A stretch of DNA of 64,000 nt, from assembly GCF_000498495.1 (NCBI RefSeq), contig NZ_AVCS01000009.1:124001-188000 (forward strand), given 5' to 3'. How positions within the stretch are numbered: position 1 is the first letter of the stretch; each line of letters begins with the position of its first letter. This DNA comes from Flavobacterium enshiense DK69 (GTDB lineage: Bacteria; Bacteroidota; Bacteroidia; Flavobacteriales; Flavobacteriaceae). Shown piece after piece: positions 9,401 through 18,272 of this stretch. A program made the position numbers and the translations under genes. The notes below the pieces were generated by a model. The model was not told where the DNA came from and searched no databases. It worked only from the letters and a program-made list of their open reading frames with translations.

Positions 9401-12400
9401 ATGACGTATTATCCTGGCGAAAGAGGGCCTTACAATTACAGTCTTCAGGCGAATCCTGCCACTGATGCTTTGGCCAATCCTACAGGTAACTGGGGCGGAA
9501 TTATGCGTCCGATCAATTCAACCAATTTTGAACAGTCCAATGTGGAATACGTTCAGTTTTGGATGATGGATCCTTATTATGGACAAAATCCGGGAGATAC
9601 AACTCCGGTGACCAATGTCGGTAAACTGACAATCAACTTGGGGGAAATTTCAGAAGACATTCTTAACGATGGAAGAAAATTATACGAAAACGGATTGCCG
9701 GAAGTAGGCTCTACTATTCCAACTCATGTCTCAAATTGGGGTAAAATTCCGTCGGCACAATCCTTAATTTATGCTTTTGATTCCGATGAAGCAAACCGAG
9801 CCCTTCAGGATGTGGGGTTAAACGGATTAAGTGACGCTGAAGAAGCAGTTAAACATTCGCTATTTGCTGCTAATCCAGATCCATCGGCTGATAACTATCA
9901 ATATTATCTGAATGCCAGCGGGGATGTGCTTCAACGCTATAAAAAATATAATGGTTTAGAAGGGAACTCGCCGGTTAGTTTATCGGATACCAACAGAGGA
10001 TCCACAACTTTGCCGGATGTAGAGGACATCAATCGTGATAACACGATGAACACGATTAATGCCTATTATAAATTTGAAGTGGATATTAAGCCGGAGATTG
10101 TAATAGGCCAGAATTATGTTGTTGATATTAGAGAGAATAATTCTGTTCCACTGGCTAATGGAACAACAAAAGTAAGATGGGTTTTATACAAAATTCCAAT
10201 TCAGGAAGCAACCAGTAAGGTTGGTGAGATTTCTGATTTTCGTTCGATTCGTTTCATGCGTATGTTCTTAACGGATTTCCCGGAAGAGCTTACCCTGCGT
10301 TTTGGTTCCCTTGACTTGGTGCGTGGCGAATGGAGACGCTATTTATCTTCAATGGATGCAGATGCGAATAATGATAGCGATAATACAGGTTTTGATGTGA
10401 CATCCGTGAATATTCAGGAAAATGGCGATAGATTCCCAATTAACTATGTAATGCCTCCCGGAGTAGCACGCGAGCAGTTAAATAACAATAACTCGATTAT
10501 CAATCAGAACGAGCAATCGCTTTCGTTACGAGTGTACACAAAAGAACCAGCAACAATTGGTGGTCTGGAACCAAAAGATGCCCGCTCTGTGTTTAAGAAT
10601 GTGAATGTCGACATGCGTCAGTTTAAAAAATTGAGAATGTTCCTTCATGCGGAATCTTTGGAGACAAGCAATGATTTGAAAAAAGATGAAATGGTGGCCT
10701 TTCTTCGCTTCGGAAACGATTTTACAGAAAATTTCTATGAAGTTCAGATTCCGTTGGAGCCAACCGCTTTTGGAGAAAAAGACCCTGCTAAAATTTGGCC
10801 TGCAGCCAATGAAATTGATTTGGCTTTATCGTTACTTACGCAGTTAAAGATTAGAGCTTTACAAGGGACACTTCCTCCGGACGACGATTTGACGGACGGT
10901 ATTCAGTTCGTTAATGAAGATTTTCTTGACGGATCGCTGGCTGGAAAAGAAAACCTGTTGCGAATTGGGGTAAAAGGAAACCCTAATTTTGGTCTGGTAA
11001 GAACTTTAATGGTTGGGGTCAGAAACAGAACAAATCCTGATAAAACAATTCGTGGGGAGGTTTGGTTCAACGAATTGCGTATGTCTGAAATGGATAACAA
11101 AGGAGGCTGGGCTGCTGTAGCTGCCATGGATACAAATTTTGCCGATTTTGCCGACGTTTCTGCGACTACCAGAAAATCAACTATTGGATTTGGCGGATTG
11201 GAAGAGGGGCCAAACGAGAGAAGCCGTGAAGATGTATTCCAGTATAATGTGGTAACCAATGTTAATGTAGGGAAATTGCTTCCTAAAAAATGGGGAATCA
11301 CTATTCCGTTCAATTATGCTGTAGGAGAAGAAACAATAACGCCAAAATATGATCCTTTCTATCAGGATATCGAATTGGAGGAGTTGTTGGATGTGACTCA
11401 GGATCCGGCCGAAAGGGATAACATTGAAGAGCGCGCTATTGATTATACAAAGCGTACCAGCATTAATTTTATCGGTGTTAAAAAAGAGAGAGCCCAAGAT
11501 CAGAAACAGCATTTCTACGATCCGGAAAATTTAACTTTGTCGCATTCGTATAACGAAACGAATCACCATGATTTTCAGATTGAGAATATGCTGGACCAAC
11601 AGGTGAAGACCTCTGCCGATTATGCTTTTGCCTTCAAACCAAATTCTGTGGAGCCTTTCAAGAAGACAGAATTCATGAAGAAGAGCAGTTATTGGAAGTT
11701 GCTGAGTGATTTTAATTTCAGTTATTTGCCGACTACGGTTTCTTTTTCAACCAATATACTTCGTCAGTATAACAGGCAGAAGTTCAGACAGGTTGAGGTG
11801 GAAGGTATTGGTTTGGATCCATTATACAGAAGAAATTACCTGTATAACTTTAATTACGGATTTAATTACAGTTTTTCCAAGGCATTGCGTTTCAGCTATA
11901 ATGCGGCAACAAATAACATTGTCCGAAATTATTTTGATGAAAACAAAGTCCCTATCGATGATCTGACTATCTGGGATGATTATTTCAATGTAGGAGAGCC
12001 TAATTTACATACGCAGCAATTGATAGTTAATTACGATTTACCGATCAATAAAATTCCGTTTTTGGCATTCGTTAAGTCTGTTTATTCGTATACGAGTGAT
12101 TATAGCTGGATGCGTTCTTCAGATGCTCTTTCTTCAGTAGTAGATGAACAAGGGGCGGTTTGGTCTTTGGGTAACACTATTCAGAATGCGGCATCCCATA
12201 AGCTGAATACTACTTTGACCATGGATTTATTCTATAAATACATAGGATTGACAGCTAAGAAGAGTAAAAGTGCCAAGCCGCAGCCTAAACCTGCCACGCC
12301 AAAACCAGGGCAAAAAGTAACGGCTGCCCCAACAAATGTAGCGGAAGAAAGAAGCTTGTTTGGAGAAAGAATGATAGGATTGGTTACCGCATTAAAAACA

Positions 12401-13717
12401 CTTCAGGTGAATTATACCCAAAATGAAGGTACTATGTTGCCGGGATATTTGCCAAGAGTTGGTTTTATTGGAACTACTAGGCCTACCGTTGGTTTCGTGT
12501 TGGGAAGTCAGGATGATGTGCGTTACGATGCCGCCCGAAACGGTTGGTTGACATACTATCCCGAATTCAACCAGAACTTTACGCAGGTAAACAATAAAAT
12601 TCTGAATGTAACAGGGCAATTGGAACCGTTTCCGGATTTTAAAATTGATATTCTGGCTGATTGGCTTAAGAGCAAGAATTTTTCTGAACAATACGACGTG
12701 TCCCCAGACGGACATTATAATTCACGTTCGCCGTACACCTTTGGTAATTTTTCGATGACGACGATTCTTATTAGCACGGCTTTCAGTCAAAGTGATGAAA
12801 ACGTATCCACAGCTTTCGATGACTTCAGAGAAAACCGTTTGAAAATTGCTAATCGATTGGCTATAGAACGAGGAATTGATATTAATAATCCTGACAACAT
12901 TGACGCAGACGGCTATCCTAAGGGGTATGGGAAAAACAGTCAGGCAGTTTTACTTCCGGCATTCTATGCGGCCTATAAGGGAACCGATGCTTCGAAAATC
13001 AAAATGGAACCTTTCAGGGATTTGCCGCTTCCTAACTGGAATGTTAAATACACCGGGCTAATGCGTTATGGCTGGTTTAAAGATAAGTTCAAACGTTTCT
13101 CGCTACAGCATGGTTATCGTGCTGCATATACGTTAAATCAGTTCCGCTCTAATTTTGAATACTACGAGGATCCAAATCCGAATGTATCGTCTGGAACTGT
13201 TAATTATCCGACTAAAGACATTATTTCCAATGTGAATCTGGTGGAACAGTTCAATCCGTTGATACGAATGGATTTTGAAATGAAAAGTTCGATTAAAGTT
13301 CTTGCAGAAATGAGGAAAGACCGTGCCTTGTCGATGAGTTTTGATAATAACTTGCTGACGGAAGTAAAAGGTAATGAATACATAGTAGGTTTGGGTTACC
13401 GTGTTAAAGATGTAACTTTCTCATCTTCTTTGGCGGAAGATCCTTCGGGAGTTATCAAAAGTGATATTAACCTGAAAGCGGATGTGTCATACAGAAGCAA
13501 TAAAACGATTGTTCGTTATCTGGATTATGATAACAATCAGTTGGGTGGCGGTCAAGATATCTGGTCAATCAAATTCACTGCCGATTATTCGTTCAGCAGA
13601 AACCTGACTGCCATTTTCTATTATGATCATTCGTTCTCAAAAGCAGTTATATCTACTACATTCCCGATAACAAATATTCGTTCAGGATTTACACTACGAT
13701 ATAACTTTGGAAATTAA
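6410..13717 (+). CDS. sprA: SprA, type IX secretion outer-membrane translocon / gliding motility protein
   Basis: SprA (Sov in Porphyromonas) is the giant 36-strand outer-membrane barrel through which type IX secretion cargo leaves the cell; it is needed for gliding. The 2435-residue length is typical. A TTG start is used: it gives a basic N-terminus and a hydrophobic stretch ending GVSMHAQ, a signal peptide cleaved at about residue 30, while the next in-frame ATG would remove it. Recognisable family segments include GNVSFPLNSSLIRGAQSLFG, FNVPQGSVVVSTGGRVLVEG, FDGEATVYIDDFEGSQSTID and GEVWFNELRMSEMDNKGGWA. A Lys/Pro/Ala-rich linker lies near residues 1950-1975. The C-terminus ends in barrel-like strands with FTLRYNFGN. 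It follows ruvA by 4 bp. Confidence 0.97.
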   Translation: MKTQYIRNFFKIFKIRATLLILFFGVSMHAQVDEEEKDSIKTGVDLGHLEMGNPQSITEAYTYDPASDRYIYTKTFDGFNINYPIILTPKEYEELLTRESIRDYYQKKLDAIDGKKEGSEEAKKDLLPRYYVNSGLFETIFGSNTIDIKPTGSVEMDLGIRFTKQDNPSFSPRNRKSLTFDFDQRISLSLQGKVGTRLMVNINYDTQSTFAFQNLIKLEYTPTEDDIIRKIEVGNVSFPLNSSLIRGAQSLFGVKTQLQFGKTTVTGVFSEQKSQTRSVSAQGGGTLQDFELFALDYDNDRHYFLSQYFRNKYDDALRTYPVISSRVQITRIEVWITNKQNRVNANDNNLRNILALQDLGEGQLTDAAGNDITDSTVGVHDQNINNFYLGSTFNVPSNNANNRFDPSLIGASNGLLKPEIRDIAKANLGFVTVPPDGVNVIEGRDYAKLENARKLSPSDYTYHPQLGYISLNQRLANDEVLAVAYQYSIGNEIYQVGEFGTDGVDATEISGGIPTSQSLILKMLKSNLNNIDQPVWDIMMKNIYQIPGAYQLSQEDFRFNILYTDPSPLNYITPAPAGGITQPAIPLPVDNPATINVDEAVAETPLLRVLNLDKLNYTNDPQVGGDGFFDFIPGMTVDTQNGRLIFTTVEPFGKFLFEKLRSSPTSGEDYEGDPTNGSDYNSNQRKYVFRSLYQKTQALALQESEKNKFQLKGKFKSTGGDGISIGAFNVPQGSVVVSTGGRVLVEGVDYTVDYQRGRVQILDPTLANAPIDVSLENNSVFGQQTRRFYGVNVEHKISDKFQVAGTFLRLSEKPFTQKSNYGQESVNNTIVGMNGNFSTEVPFFTRMVNKLPNLDTDVPSNLSFRGEIAYLMPDASKNDSFDGEATVYIDDFEGSQSTIDMRAPLSWSLASTPLEGDLDGVPGEAADSPSDDLSVGHKRAKLSWYTIDPVFYVESQRPSGISEQDMLTNRVRRIYSDELYPNTDIAQGQTTVVSTLDMTYYPGERGPYNYSLQANPATDALANPTGNWGGIMRPINSTNFEQSNVEYVQFWMMDPYYGQNPGDTTPVTNVGKLTINLGEISEDILNDGRKLYENGLPEVGSTIPTHVSNWGKIPSAQSLIYAFDSDEANRALQDVGLNGLSDAEEAVKHSLFAANPDPSADNYQYYLNASGDVLQRYKKYNGLEGNSPVSLSDTNRGSTTLPDVEDINRDNTMNTINAYYKFEVDIKPEIVIGQNYVVDIRENNSVPLANGTTKVRWVLYKIPIQEATSKVGEISDFRSIRFMRMFLTDFPEELTLRFGSLDLVRGEWRRYLSSMDADANNDSDNTGFDVTSVNIQENGDRFPINYVMPPGVAREQLNNNNSIINQNEQSLSLRVYTKEPATIGGLEPKDARSVFKNVNVDMRQFKKLRMFLHAESLETSNDLKKDEMVAFLRFGNDFTENFYEVQIPLEPTAFGEKDPAKIWPAANEIDLALSLLTQLKIRALQGTLPPDDDLTDGIQFVNEDFLDGSLAGKENLLRIGVKGNPNFGLVRTLMVGVRNRTNPDKTIRGEVWFNELRMSEMDNKGGWAAVAAMDTNFADFADVSATTRKSTIGFGGLEEGPNERSREDVFQYNVVTNVNVGKLLPKKWGITIPFNYAVGEETITPKYDPFYQDIELEELLDVTQDPAERDNIEERAIDYTKRTSINFIGVKKERAQDQKQHFYDPENLTLSHSYNETNHHDFQIENMLDQQVKTSADYAFAFKPNSVEPFKKTEFMKKSSYWKLLSDFNFSYLPTTVSFSTNILRQYNRQKFRQVEVEGIGLDPLYRRNYLYNFNYGFNYSFSKALRFSYNAATNNIVRNYFDENKVPIDDLTIWDDYFNVGEPNLHTQQLIVNYDLPINKIPFLAFVKSVYSYTSDYSWMRSSDALSSVVDEQGAVWSLGNTIQNAASHKLNTTLTMDLFYKYIGLTAKKSKSAKPQPKPATPKPGQKVTAAPTNVAEERSLFGERMIGLVTALKTLQVNYTQNEGTMLPGYLPRVGFIGTTRPTVGFVLGSQDDVRYDAARNGWLTYYPEFNQNFTQVNNKILNVTGQLEPFPDFKIDILADWLKSKNFSEQYDVSPDGHYNSRSPYTFGNFSMTTILISTAFSQSDENVSTAFDDFRENRLKIANRLAIERGIDINNPDNIDADGYPKGYGKNSQAVLLPAFYAAYKGTDASKIKMEPFRDLPLPNWNVKYTGLMRYGWFKDKFKRFSLQHGYRAAYTLNQFRSNFEYYEDPNPNVSSGTVNYPTKDIISNVNLVEQFNPLIRMDFEMKSSIKVLAEMRKDRALSMSFDNNLLTEVKGNEYIVGLGYRVKDVTFSSSLAEDPSGVIKSDINLKADVSYRSNKTIVRYLDYDNNQLGGGQDIWSIKFTADYSFSRNLTAIFYYDHSFSKAVISTTFPITNIRSGFTLRYNFGN

Positions 13718-13751
13718 AGGAAAAACATTTTATAGTTAACGCGAATAAATA

Positions 13752-13759
13752 TACATTTG
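13752..13759 (+). promoter_or_regulatory. Putative -7 element of the gcvH promoter
   Basis: TACATTTG matches TAnnTTTG 19 bp before the gcvH start codon. No good -33 TTG is visible. It suggests gcvH has its own promoter after sprA. Confidence 0.45.
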
Positions 13760-13778
13760 TCGAATAAAAATTAACACA

Positions 13779-14159
13779 ATGAATATACCAGCTAATTTAA
13801 AGTACACAAAAGACCATGAATGGGTTAGCATTGATGGCGATGTTGCAACTGTAGGGATTACAGATTTTGCACAGAAAGAACTTGGAGATATCGTTTACGT
13901 TGAAGTAGAAACGTTAGATCAAACTTTAGCAAAAGATGAAGTTTTCGGTACTGTTGAGGCAGTAAAAACGGTTTCTGATTTATTTTTACCGCTTTCAGGT
14001 GAGATCATCGAGTTCAACGAAGAATTGGAAACAACTCCGGAAGCTGTTAATTCAGATGCTTATGGAGCAGGATGGATGGTGAAAGTTAAAATTTCTGATG
14101 CTTCTGAAATCGATTCATTGTTGTCAAGCGAGCAATACAAAGAACTGATTGGAGCATAA
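13779..14159 (+). CDS. gcvH: Glycine cleavage system H protein
   Basis: The H protein is the lipoyl carrier that shuttles the aminomethyl group between the P, T and L proteins of glycine cleavage. The 126-residue product has the full family sequence: [28 protein letters not shown], and the lipoylation site EAVKTVSD with Lys63 as acceptor, followed by GAGWMVKVK. The other gcv genes are not in this window. Its position after sprA is conserved in Flavobacterium as I recall, with no known functional reason. The downstream VanZ-like gene overlaps its 3' end by 11 bp, implying cotranscription. Confidence 0.97.
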   Translation: MNIPANLKYTKDHEWVSIDGDVATVGITDFAQKELGDIVYVEVETLDQTLAKDEVFGTVEAVKTVSDLFLPLSGEIIEFNEELETTPEAVNSDAYGAGWMVKVKISDASEIDSLLSSEQYKELIGA

Positions 14160-14538
14160 GAAAAATTTTCTTTTTGCTGTTCTCTGGACTGCGGTAATAG
14201 GCGTGGCATGCTTGCTTAGTACAGGCAATATGCCCAATGTGGCAGTTTTTGGTAAAGACAAAACGATACATGCTATTTTCTATTTTGTTTTTTCTGTATT
14301 GTGGTTTTTGTTTCTCACTAAGGAAGTACCCAAACTGACATTTGCCCAAAAGGCTTGGTTTGTTCTGGCTTCTTCTTTTTTATACGGTGGAATAATAGAA
14401 ATTTGCCAGGGTCTGTTTACCGCTACTCGACAAGCCGATATGTATGATGTAGTTGCTAATGTGTCCGGCAGTATAGTCGGAATCATAGTTCTGCATTTTG
14501 TGATGAAACCCAGAGAGGGCAACGCTTCAAAAAAATAG
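14149..14538 (+). CDS. VanZ-like family membrane protein
   Basis: This 129-residue protein has four hydrophobic segments and the VanZ-like signature [16 protein letters not shown] followed by [20 protein letters not shown] and a final membrane helix. VanZ itself confers low-level teicoplanin resistance; most VanZ-like proteins have no known function. I chose the TTG start at 14149, overlapping gcvH by 11 bp, because later starts (ATG at 14230) would delete the first membrane helix. The exact start is uncertain. A hairpin terminator follows directly, so gcvH and this gene form one unit. Confidence 0.8.
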   Translation: MEHKKNFLFAVLWTAVIGVACLLSTGNMPNVAVFGKDKTIHAIFYFVFSVLWFLFLTKEVPKLTFAQKAWFVLASSFLYGGIIEICQGLFTATRQADMYDVVANVSGSIVGIIVLHFVMKPREGNASKK

Positions 14539-14545
14539 TACAAAT

Positions 14546-14578
14546 AAATCTCCCACTTCGGGGGATTTTTTTATTTTT
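14546..14578 (+). terminator. Intrinsic terminator after the VanZ-like gene
   Basis: AAATCTCCC and GGGGGATTT form a 9-bp stem with one G-T pair and a short loop, followed by a T-tract. The tract ends in TATTTTTA, one base off the -7 consensus, just before deoC. Confidence 0.75.
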
Positions 14579-14583
14579 ATCGC

Positions 14584-15327
14584 ATGGATATAAGACAATA
14601 TTTGGATTCAACCTACTTAAAAACAGCCTCCCAAGCCGGTTTGACAAAAGCCCAGAACAGAGAAGTTGTTAAAAATTATGTGCGGGAAGCCATTGATGAG
14701 AAATTCAAACTGATAATGCTTCGTCCAGACATGGTTGCTATGGCCAATGAGATGGTTTCCCAAGCGAATTCAAAAGTCTGTATAGGGACAGTGATAGATT
14801 TTCCGGATGGAAATGGGTCGCTTGAAAAAAAGCTAAATGAGGCCAATATGGCAATAGCTGATGGCGCAGACGATCTCGATTTTGTAGTCGACTATGAAGC
14901 GTTCAAGCAAGGTGAGGTTGATTTGGTGAAAAAACAAGTGTTGGAAGGAACCCGTTTGGGACTTTCTCATAACCGGATCGTTAAGTGGATTATTGAAGTG
15001 GCTGCTTTGGATGCTCATCAAATTGTCCAACTTACTGCGCTGATTAAAAATGTGGTCATCGCTAATTTTAAGGAAGAGCAGTATGCCAGTGTCTTTGTAA
15101 AGTCTTCCACCGGTTTTTATAAAACAGAAGCAGGTTTGCCTAATGGAGCAACCACTCCGACGATAAAACTGATGATTGAAAATGCTTTTCCGTTACCGGT
15201 TAAGGCAGCTGGAGGTGTGCGTAGCTACGAGGAAGCAATGGAGATGATTTCGCTCGGAGTAAAACGAATCGGAACATCATCAGCCAAAGCCATCACCGAC
15301 GGTCAAGTGTCCCAAAACGAATATTGA
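14584..15327 (+). CDS. deoC: Deoxyribose-phosphate aldolase
   Basis: DeoC reversibly cleaves 2-deoxyribose-5-phosphate to acetaldehyde and glyceraldehyde-3-phosphate in nucleoside catabolism. The 247-residue TIM-barrel protein has the Schiff-base lysine in FVKSSTGF (Lys173), the second active-site lysine in VKAAGGVRS (Lys207), and the conserved early Asp in DFVVDYEAF. It starts almost immediately after the terminator of the VanZ-like gene. No other deo genes are present here. A RemB-like gene follows 73 bp downstream on the same strand. Confidence 0.95.
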   Translation: MDIRQYLDSTYLKTASQAGLTKAQNREVVKNYVREAIDEKFKLIMLRPDMVAMANEMVSQANSKVCIGTVIDFPDGNGSLEKKLNEANMAIADGADDLDFVVDYEAFKQGEVDLVKKQVLEGTRLGLSHNRIVKWIIEVAALDAHQIVQLTALIKNVVIANFKEEQYASVFVKSSTGFYKTEAGLPNGATTPTIKLMIENAFPLPVKAAGGVRSYEEAMEMISLGVKRIGTSSAKAITDGQVSQNEY

Positions 15328-15400
15328 ATTAAGAATCTATCACAAGAATAACTATCAGATATAAAGCCCCAAAAAATCTAGTTATAATCCCCAAAATCAA

Positions 15401-17536
15401 ATGAAGTATTTATTACCGTTATTTTTTTTCTTTGGCTTCGGCCAATTTGTTACTGCTCAAGTTAATTCCAAGGAACAGTTTCCGGTTTTTCCGGACTGTA
15501 AAGTAATTACTGCCCGTGAACAAGAGGCTTGTTTTTATAATCAACTCCAGAATTTTGTCTACGACAATTTTAAAGTACCGCAACCAGTTACCGATCAAAA
15601 TTTTAAAGGCAATGTCATTGCTCTTTTTGAAGTAGATACTACCGGAACATTCAAGGTGCTTTATGTTGACGCTGCATATCCGGAATTGGTTGATGAAACG
15701 AAGCGGGTATTTTCGAAATTGCCAAAAGTCGAACCTTCCAAATATGCGGGAAAGCCTACGTATTCAAAATATTCTATAAAAATTGCCATCCCAACGGTTA
15801 AGCCGGCTGTTTTCGGTGCGCCGGCAATAGTGGATCAGGCTCAAAAGAATGCAACCATTGATCCTAAATCGGAATCGAAAGAATATGAATCGGTAAATTA
15901 TCAGAAGTTCGACAACCCTCAGTATAAAAGCAGTTTGAATATTCCTTTTACGCATACGGCTTATAGTGAGTTCGATGCTTCTCTGAATCAGGTTGGAACT
16001 AACAATCATACTGCTTCAAAACCTTACGTTTATACTGAGGTGACCAAGTATCAGGATTTGGAAGGGATGTACAAACAAAACCTGCTTAAAAAGGAATCTT
16101 GGTTCGGCCGTAAATTGTGGAACGAACATTTGATTGCGCTTAAAGGCGATATTTATTGGTTTACCCTGGATCCGATTTTTGACTTCCGATTAGGGAAAGA
16201 CTTCAGCAGCGAAACCGTTGATAATACTTTTGTAAATACCCGAGGTATAAATGTTCAGGGAGGTCTTGGGGAACAGTTGTTTTTTACAACATCAATTTTT
16301 GAAAGCCAGGGAAGATTCGCCGATTACTACAATGAGTATGCTGAATCGATTAAACCTTCGGGTGGAAATCCGGCTATTATTCCTGGAATTGGTATTGCGA
16401 AACGATTTAAAGAAGATGCCTATGATTTTCCTTCAGCCGATGCGAACCTTATGTTTGCGCCTGCTAAGTTTATTAATCTTCAGCTTGGTTATGGTCGAAA
16501 TTTTATAGGAGATGGTTACCGCTCTTTGTTTACCAGTGACGCGGCAAGTCCGTATCCTTATTTTAAAATTAATACCACATTCTGGAAAATTAAATACACA
16601 AATACATATATGTGGCTGAAAGATGTTCGCCCTGAAGTTACCGTTGATGGAACTTATGCGTCAAAATATATGGCCAATCACTATTTGAGTTGGAATGTAT
16701 CAAAACGTGTCAATATTGGTTTCTTTGAATCGGTTGTCTGGACGGATACTAACGGCAGAGGATTTGATATGAGTTTTGTTAATCCGATTATTTTCTTCCG
16801 TTCCGTAGAGTTTTCATCTTCCTCAAAAAGCGGAAATGCTACTTTAGGATTCGCTTCCAAATATAAATGGAACAGTAAAGTAAATCTGTATGGGCAGTTT
16901 TTCCTGGATGAATTTTCATTGGATGATATGAAGACAGGCAATCAAAGCTGGAAGAATAAATTTGCCTATCAGTTAGGAGCAAAATACTATGATGCTTTCA
17001 AAGTTAAAAATCTGATGCTTCAGTCGGAGTTCAACCTGGTTCGTCCGTATACATATTCGCATAGTTCCGCTATCACTAATTATGGTCACAATAATCAAAG
17101 CATGGCTCACTTATGGGGAGCGAATTTTTATGAATTGGCGCTTATCGGACGTTATTATAAAGGAAGATGGTTTGCTAATACGAAGTTAACATATGGAGTA
17201 AAAGGGTTCGATTTTGAAAAACCAGCTCCGGATGCCGAGATCGCTAATTCCAATTATGGGGGAGATATCTATCGCGAATATGATCAGGATCGTTATGCTG
17301 ACACCGGTGTAAAAGTCGGACAGGGAAACAAAACCAATATCCTGATTGCCGATTTGCAGGGAGGTTATGTGGTTAACCCTGCCATGAATCTGAAAATTTT
17401 CGGAAATTTAATTTACCGAAACTTTGATCCGACCGCTGAAGTTAACAGTGAGACTTTAAAAATTACTCGAAGAAGTACAACTTGGTTTTCCATAGGTTTG
17501 AGATCGGATTTATTTAACTGGTATTACGATTTTTAA
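15401..17536 (+). CDS. remB: RemB-like gliding motility outer-membrane protein
   Basis: The 711-residue product has a signal peptide (hydrophobic start, cleavage near TAQVNS at about residue 20). The region around residues 65-130 resembles a TonB C-terminal fold (GNVIALFEVDTTGTFKVLYV, then the Pro/Lys-rich segment). The rest is rich in aromatic alternating strands such as FINLQLGYGRNFIGDG and ends FSIGLRSDLFNWYYDF, as expected for an outer-membrane barrel. In F. johnsoniae, remB is, as I recall, four loci after sprA, after gcvH, a VanZ-like gene and one more; the same order is seen here, which is the main basis for the name. RemB affects gliding in a redundant way; its molecular role is not settled. 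Confidence 0.75.
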   Translation: MKYLLPLFFFFGFGQFVTAQVNSKEQFPVFPDCKVITAREQEACFYNQLQNFVYDNFKVPQPVTDQNFKGNVIALFEVDTTGTFKVLYVDAAYPELVDETKRVFSKLPKVEPSKYAGKPTYSKYSIKIAIPTVKPAVFGAPAIVDQAQKNATIDPKSESKEYESVNYQKFDNPQYKSSLNIPFTHTAYSEFDASLNQVGTNNHTASKPYVYTEVTKYQDLEGMYKQNLLKKESWFGRKLWNEHLIALKGDIYWFTLDPIFDFRLGKDFSSETVDNTFVNTRGINVQGGLGEQLFFTTSIFESQGRFADYYNEYAESIKPSGGNPAIIPGIGIAKRFKEDAYDFPSADANLMFAPAKFINLQLGYGRNFIGDGYRSLFTSDAASPYPYFKINTTFWKIKYTNTYMWLKDVRPEVTVDGTYASKYMANHYLSWNVSKRVNIGFFESVVWTDTNGRGFDMSFVNPIIFFRSVEFSSSSKSGNATLGFASKYKWNSKVNLYGQFFLDEFSLDDMKTGNQSWKNKFAYQLGAKYYDAFKVKNLMLQSEFNLVRPYTYSHSSAITNYGHNNQSMAHLWGANFYELALIGRYYKGRWFANTKLTYGVKGFDFEKPAPDAEIANSNYGGDIYREYDQDRYADTGVKVGQGNKTNILIADLQGGYVVNPAMNLKIFGNLIYRNFDPTAEVNSETLKITRRSTTWFSIGLRSDLFNWYYDF

Positions 17537-17590
17537 TTTTTTATAAATTTTTTTCGTACATTTAATAGCCAACTTTTAAAAATCAACGGT

Positions 17591-18133
17591 ATGCAAATTT
17601 TAAAAAAACTACTATTATTTGTGCTGGCCATTGCTGTCATCTTAATGGTTGCCGGCCTTTTTGTTAAGAAAGACTACGCTTTGGAACGAGAAATTATTAT
17701 TAAAAAACCAGTGGCAGAAGTTTTCAAGTACATACGAATGGTCAAAAATCAGGATAATTTCAGTGTTTGGAATAAAAAAGATCCCAACGCTAAAAAAGAA
17801 TACAAAGGAACTGATGGAGAAGTGGGTTTTGTGTATTCCTGGGATAGTGAGAATGATGAAGTTGGTAAAGGCGAACAGGAAATTATGAAAATTGTTGAAA
17901 ATGAAAGAATCGATTTGAAATTACGTTTCAAAGAGCCTTTTGAGGCTGAGGATGATGCTTATTTTGTGACTGAAGGTCTTTCTCCAAACGAAACCAAAGT
18001 GAAGTGGGGCTTTAAAGGTCATCTGGATTATCCGATGAATTTGTTCCTTTTGATGGTGGATATGGAAAAAGAGATTGGCGGAGCTATGGAGATGGGTTTG
18101 AGTGATCTGAAGGTAATTTTGGAAAAAAAATAA
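17591..18133 (+). CDS. SRPBCC (START-like) family protein, membrane anchored
   Basis: This 180-residue protein has an N-terminal hydrophobic helix (about 5-24) and then a polyketide cyclase/START-like SRPBCC fold (REIIIKKPVAEVFKYIRMVK, then GFVYSWDSENDEVGKGEQEI and KWGFKGHLDYPMNL). Such folds bind hydrophobic ligands in a deep cavity, but no ligand can be read from the sequence. A near-consensus -7 motif (TACATTTA) lies about 30 bp upstream and a hairpin terminator follows, so it looks like a single-gene unit. Confidence 0.8.
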   Translation: MQILKKLLLFVLAIAVILMVAGLFVKKDYALEREIIIKKPVAEVFKYIRMVKNQDNFSVWNKKDPNAKKEYKGTDGEVGFVYSWDSENDEVGKGEQEIMKIVENERIDLKLRFKEPFEAEDDAYFVTEGLSPNETKVKWGFKGHLDYPMNLFLLMVDMEKEIGGAMEMGLSDLKVILEKK

Positions 18134-18153
18134 GATTGAAATGATAAAAAACG

Positions 18154-18183
18154 AAAGGCAGGCTGAAAAGTTTGTCTTTTTTT
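18154..18183 (+). terminator. Intrinsic terminator after the SRPBCC gene
   Basis: AAAGGCAGGCT (18154-18164) pairs with AGTTTGTCTTT (18169-18179) over 11 bp with three G-T pairs and a 4-nt loop, followed by a T-run. Confidence 0.65.
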
Positions 18184-18223
18184 GTTAAAACTTATTTTGC
18201 AGTTTGATTTTAAAGGATTGCTG

Positions 18224-18253
18224 TTGAGAAATATAAATTTTGAAGTATATTTG
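18224..18253 (+). promoter_or_regulatory. Promoter of the cyoE / cytochrome oxidase cluster
   Basis: TTG at 18224-18226, a 19-bp spacer, then TATATTTG at 18246-18253. This is a full match to the Bacteroidota promoter consensus, 19 bp before the cyoE start codon. It probably drives the whole respiratory cluster. Confidence 0.75.
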
Positions 18254-18272
18254 CCACCGTTTTGAAAATTAA

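Noticed and set aside
10903-11512. Two overlapping minus-strand frames inside sprA
   Set aside because: Shadows of a conserved coding region with no start signals or family resemblance.
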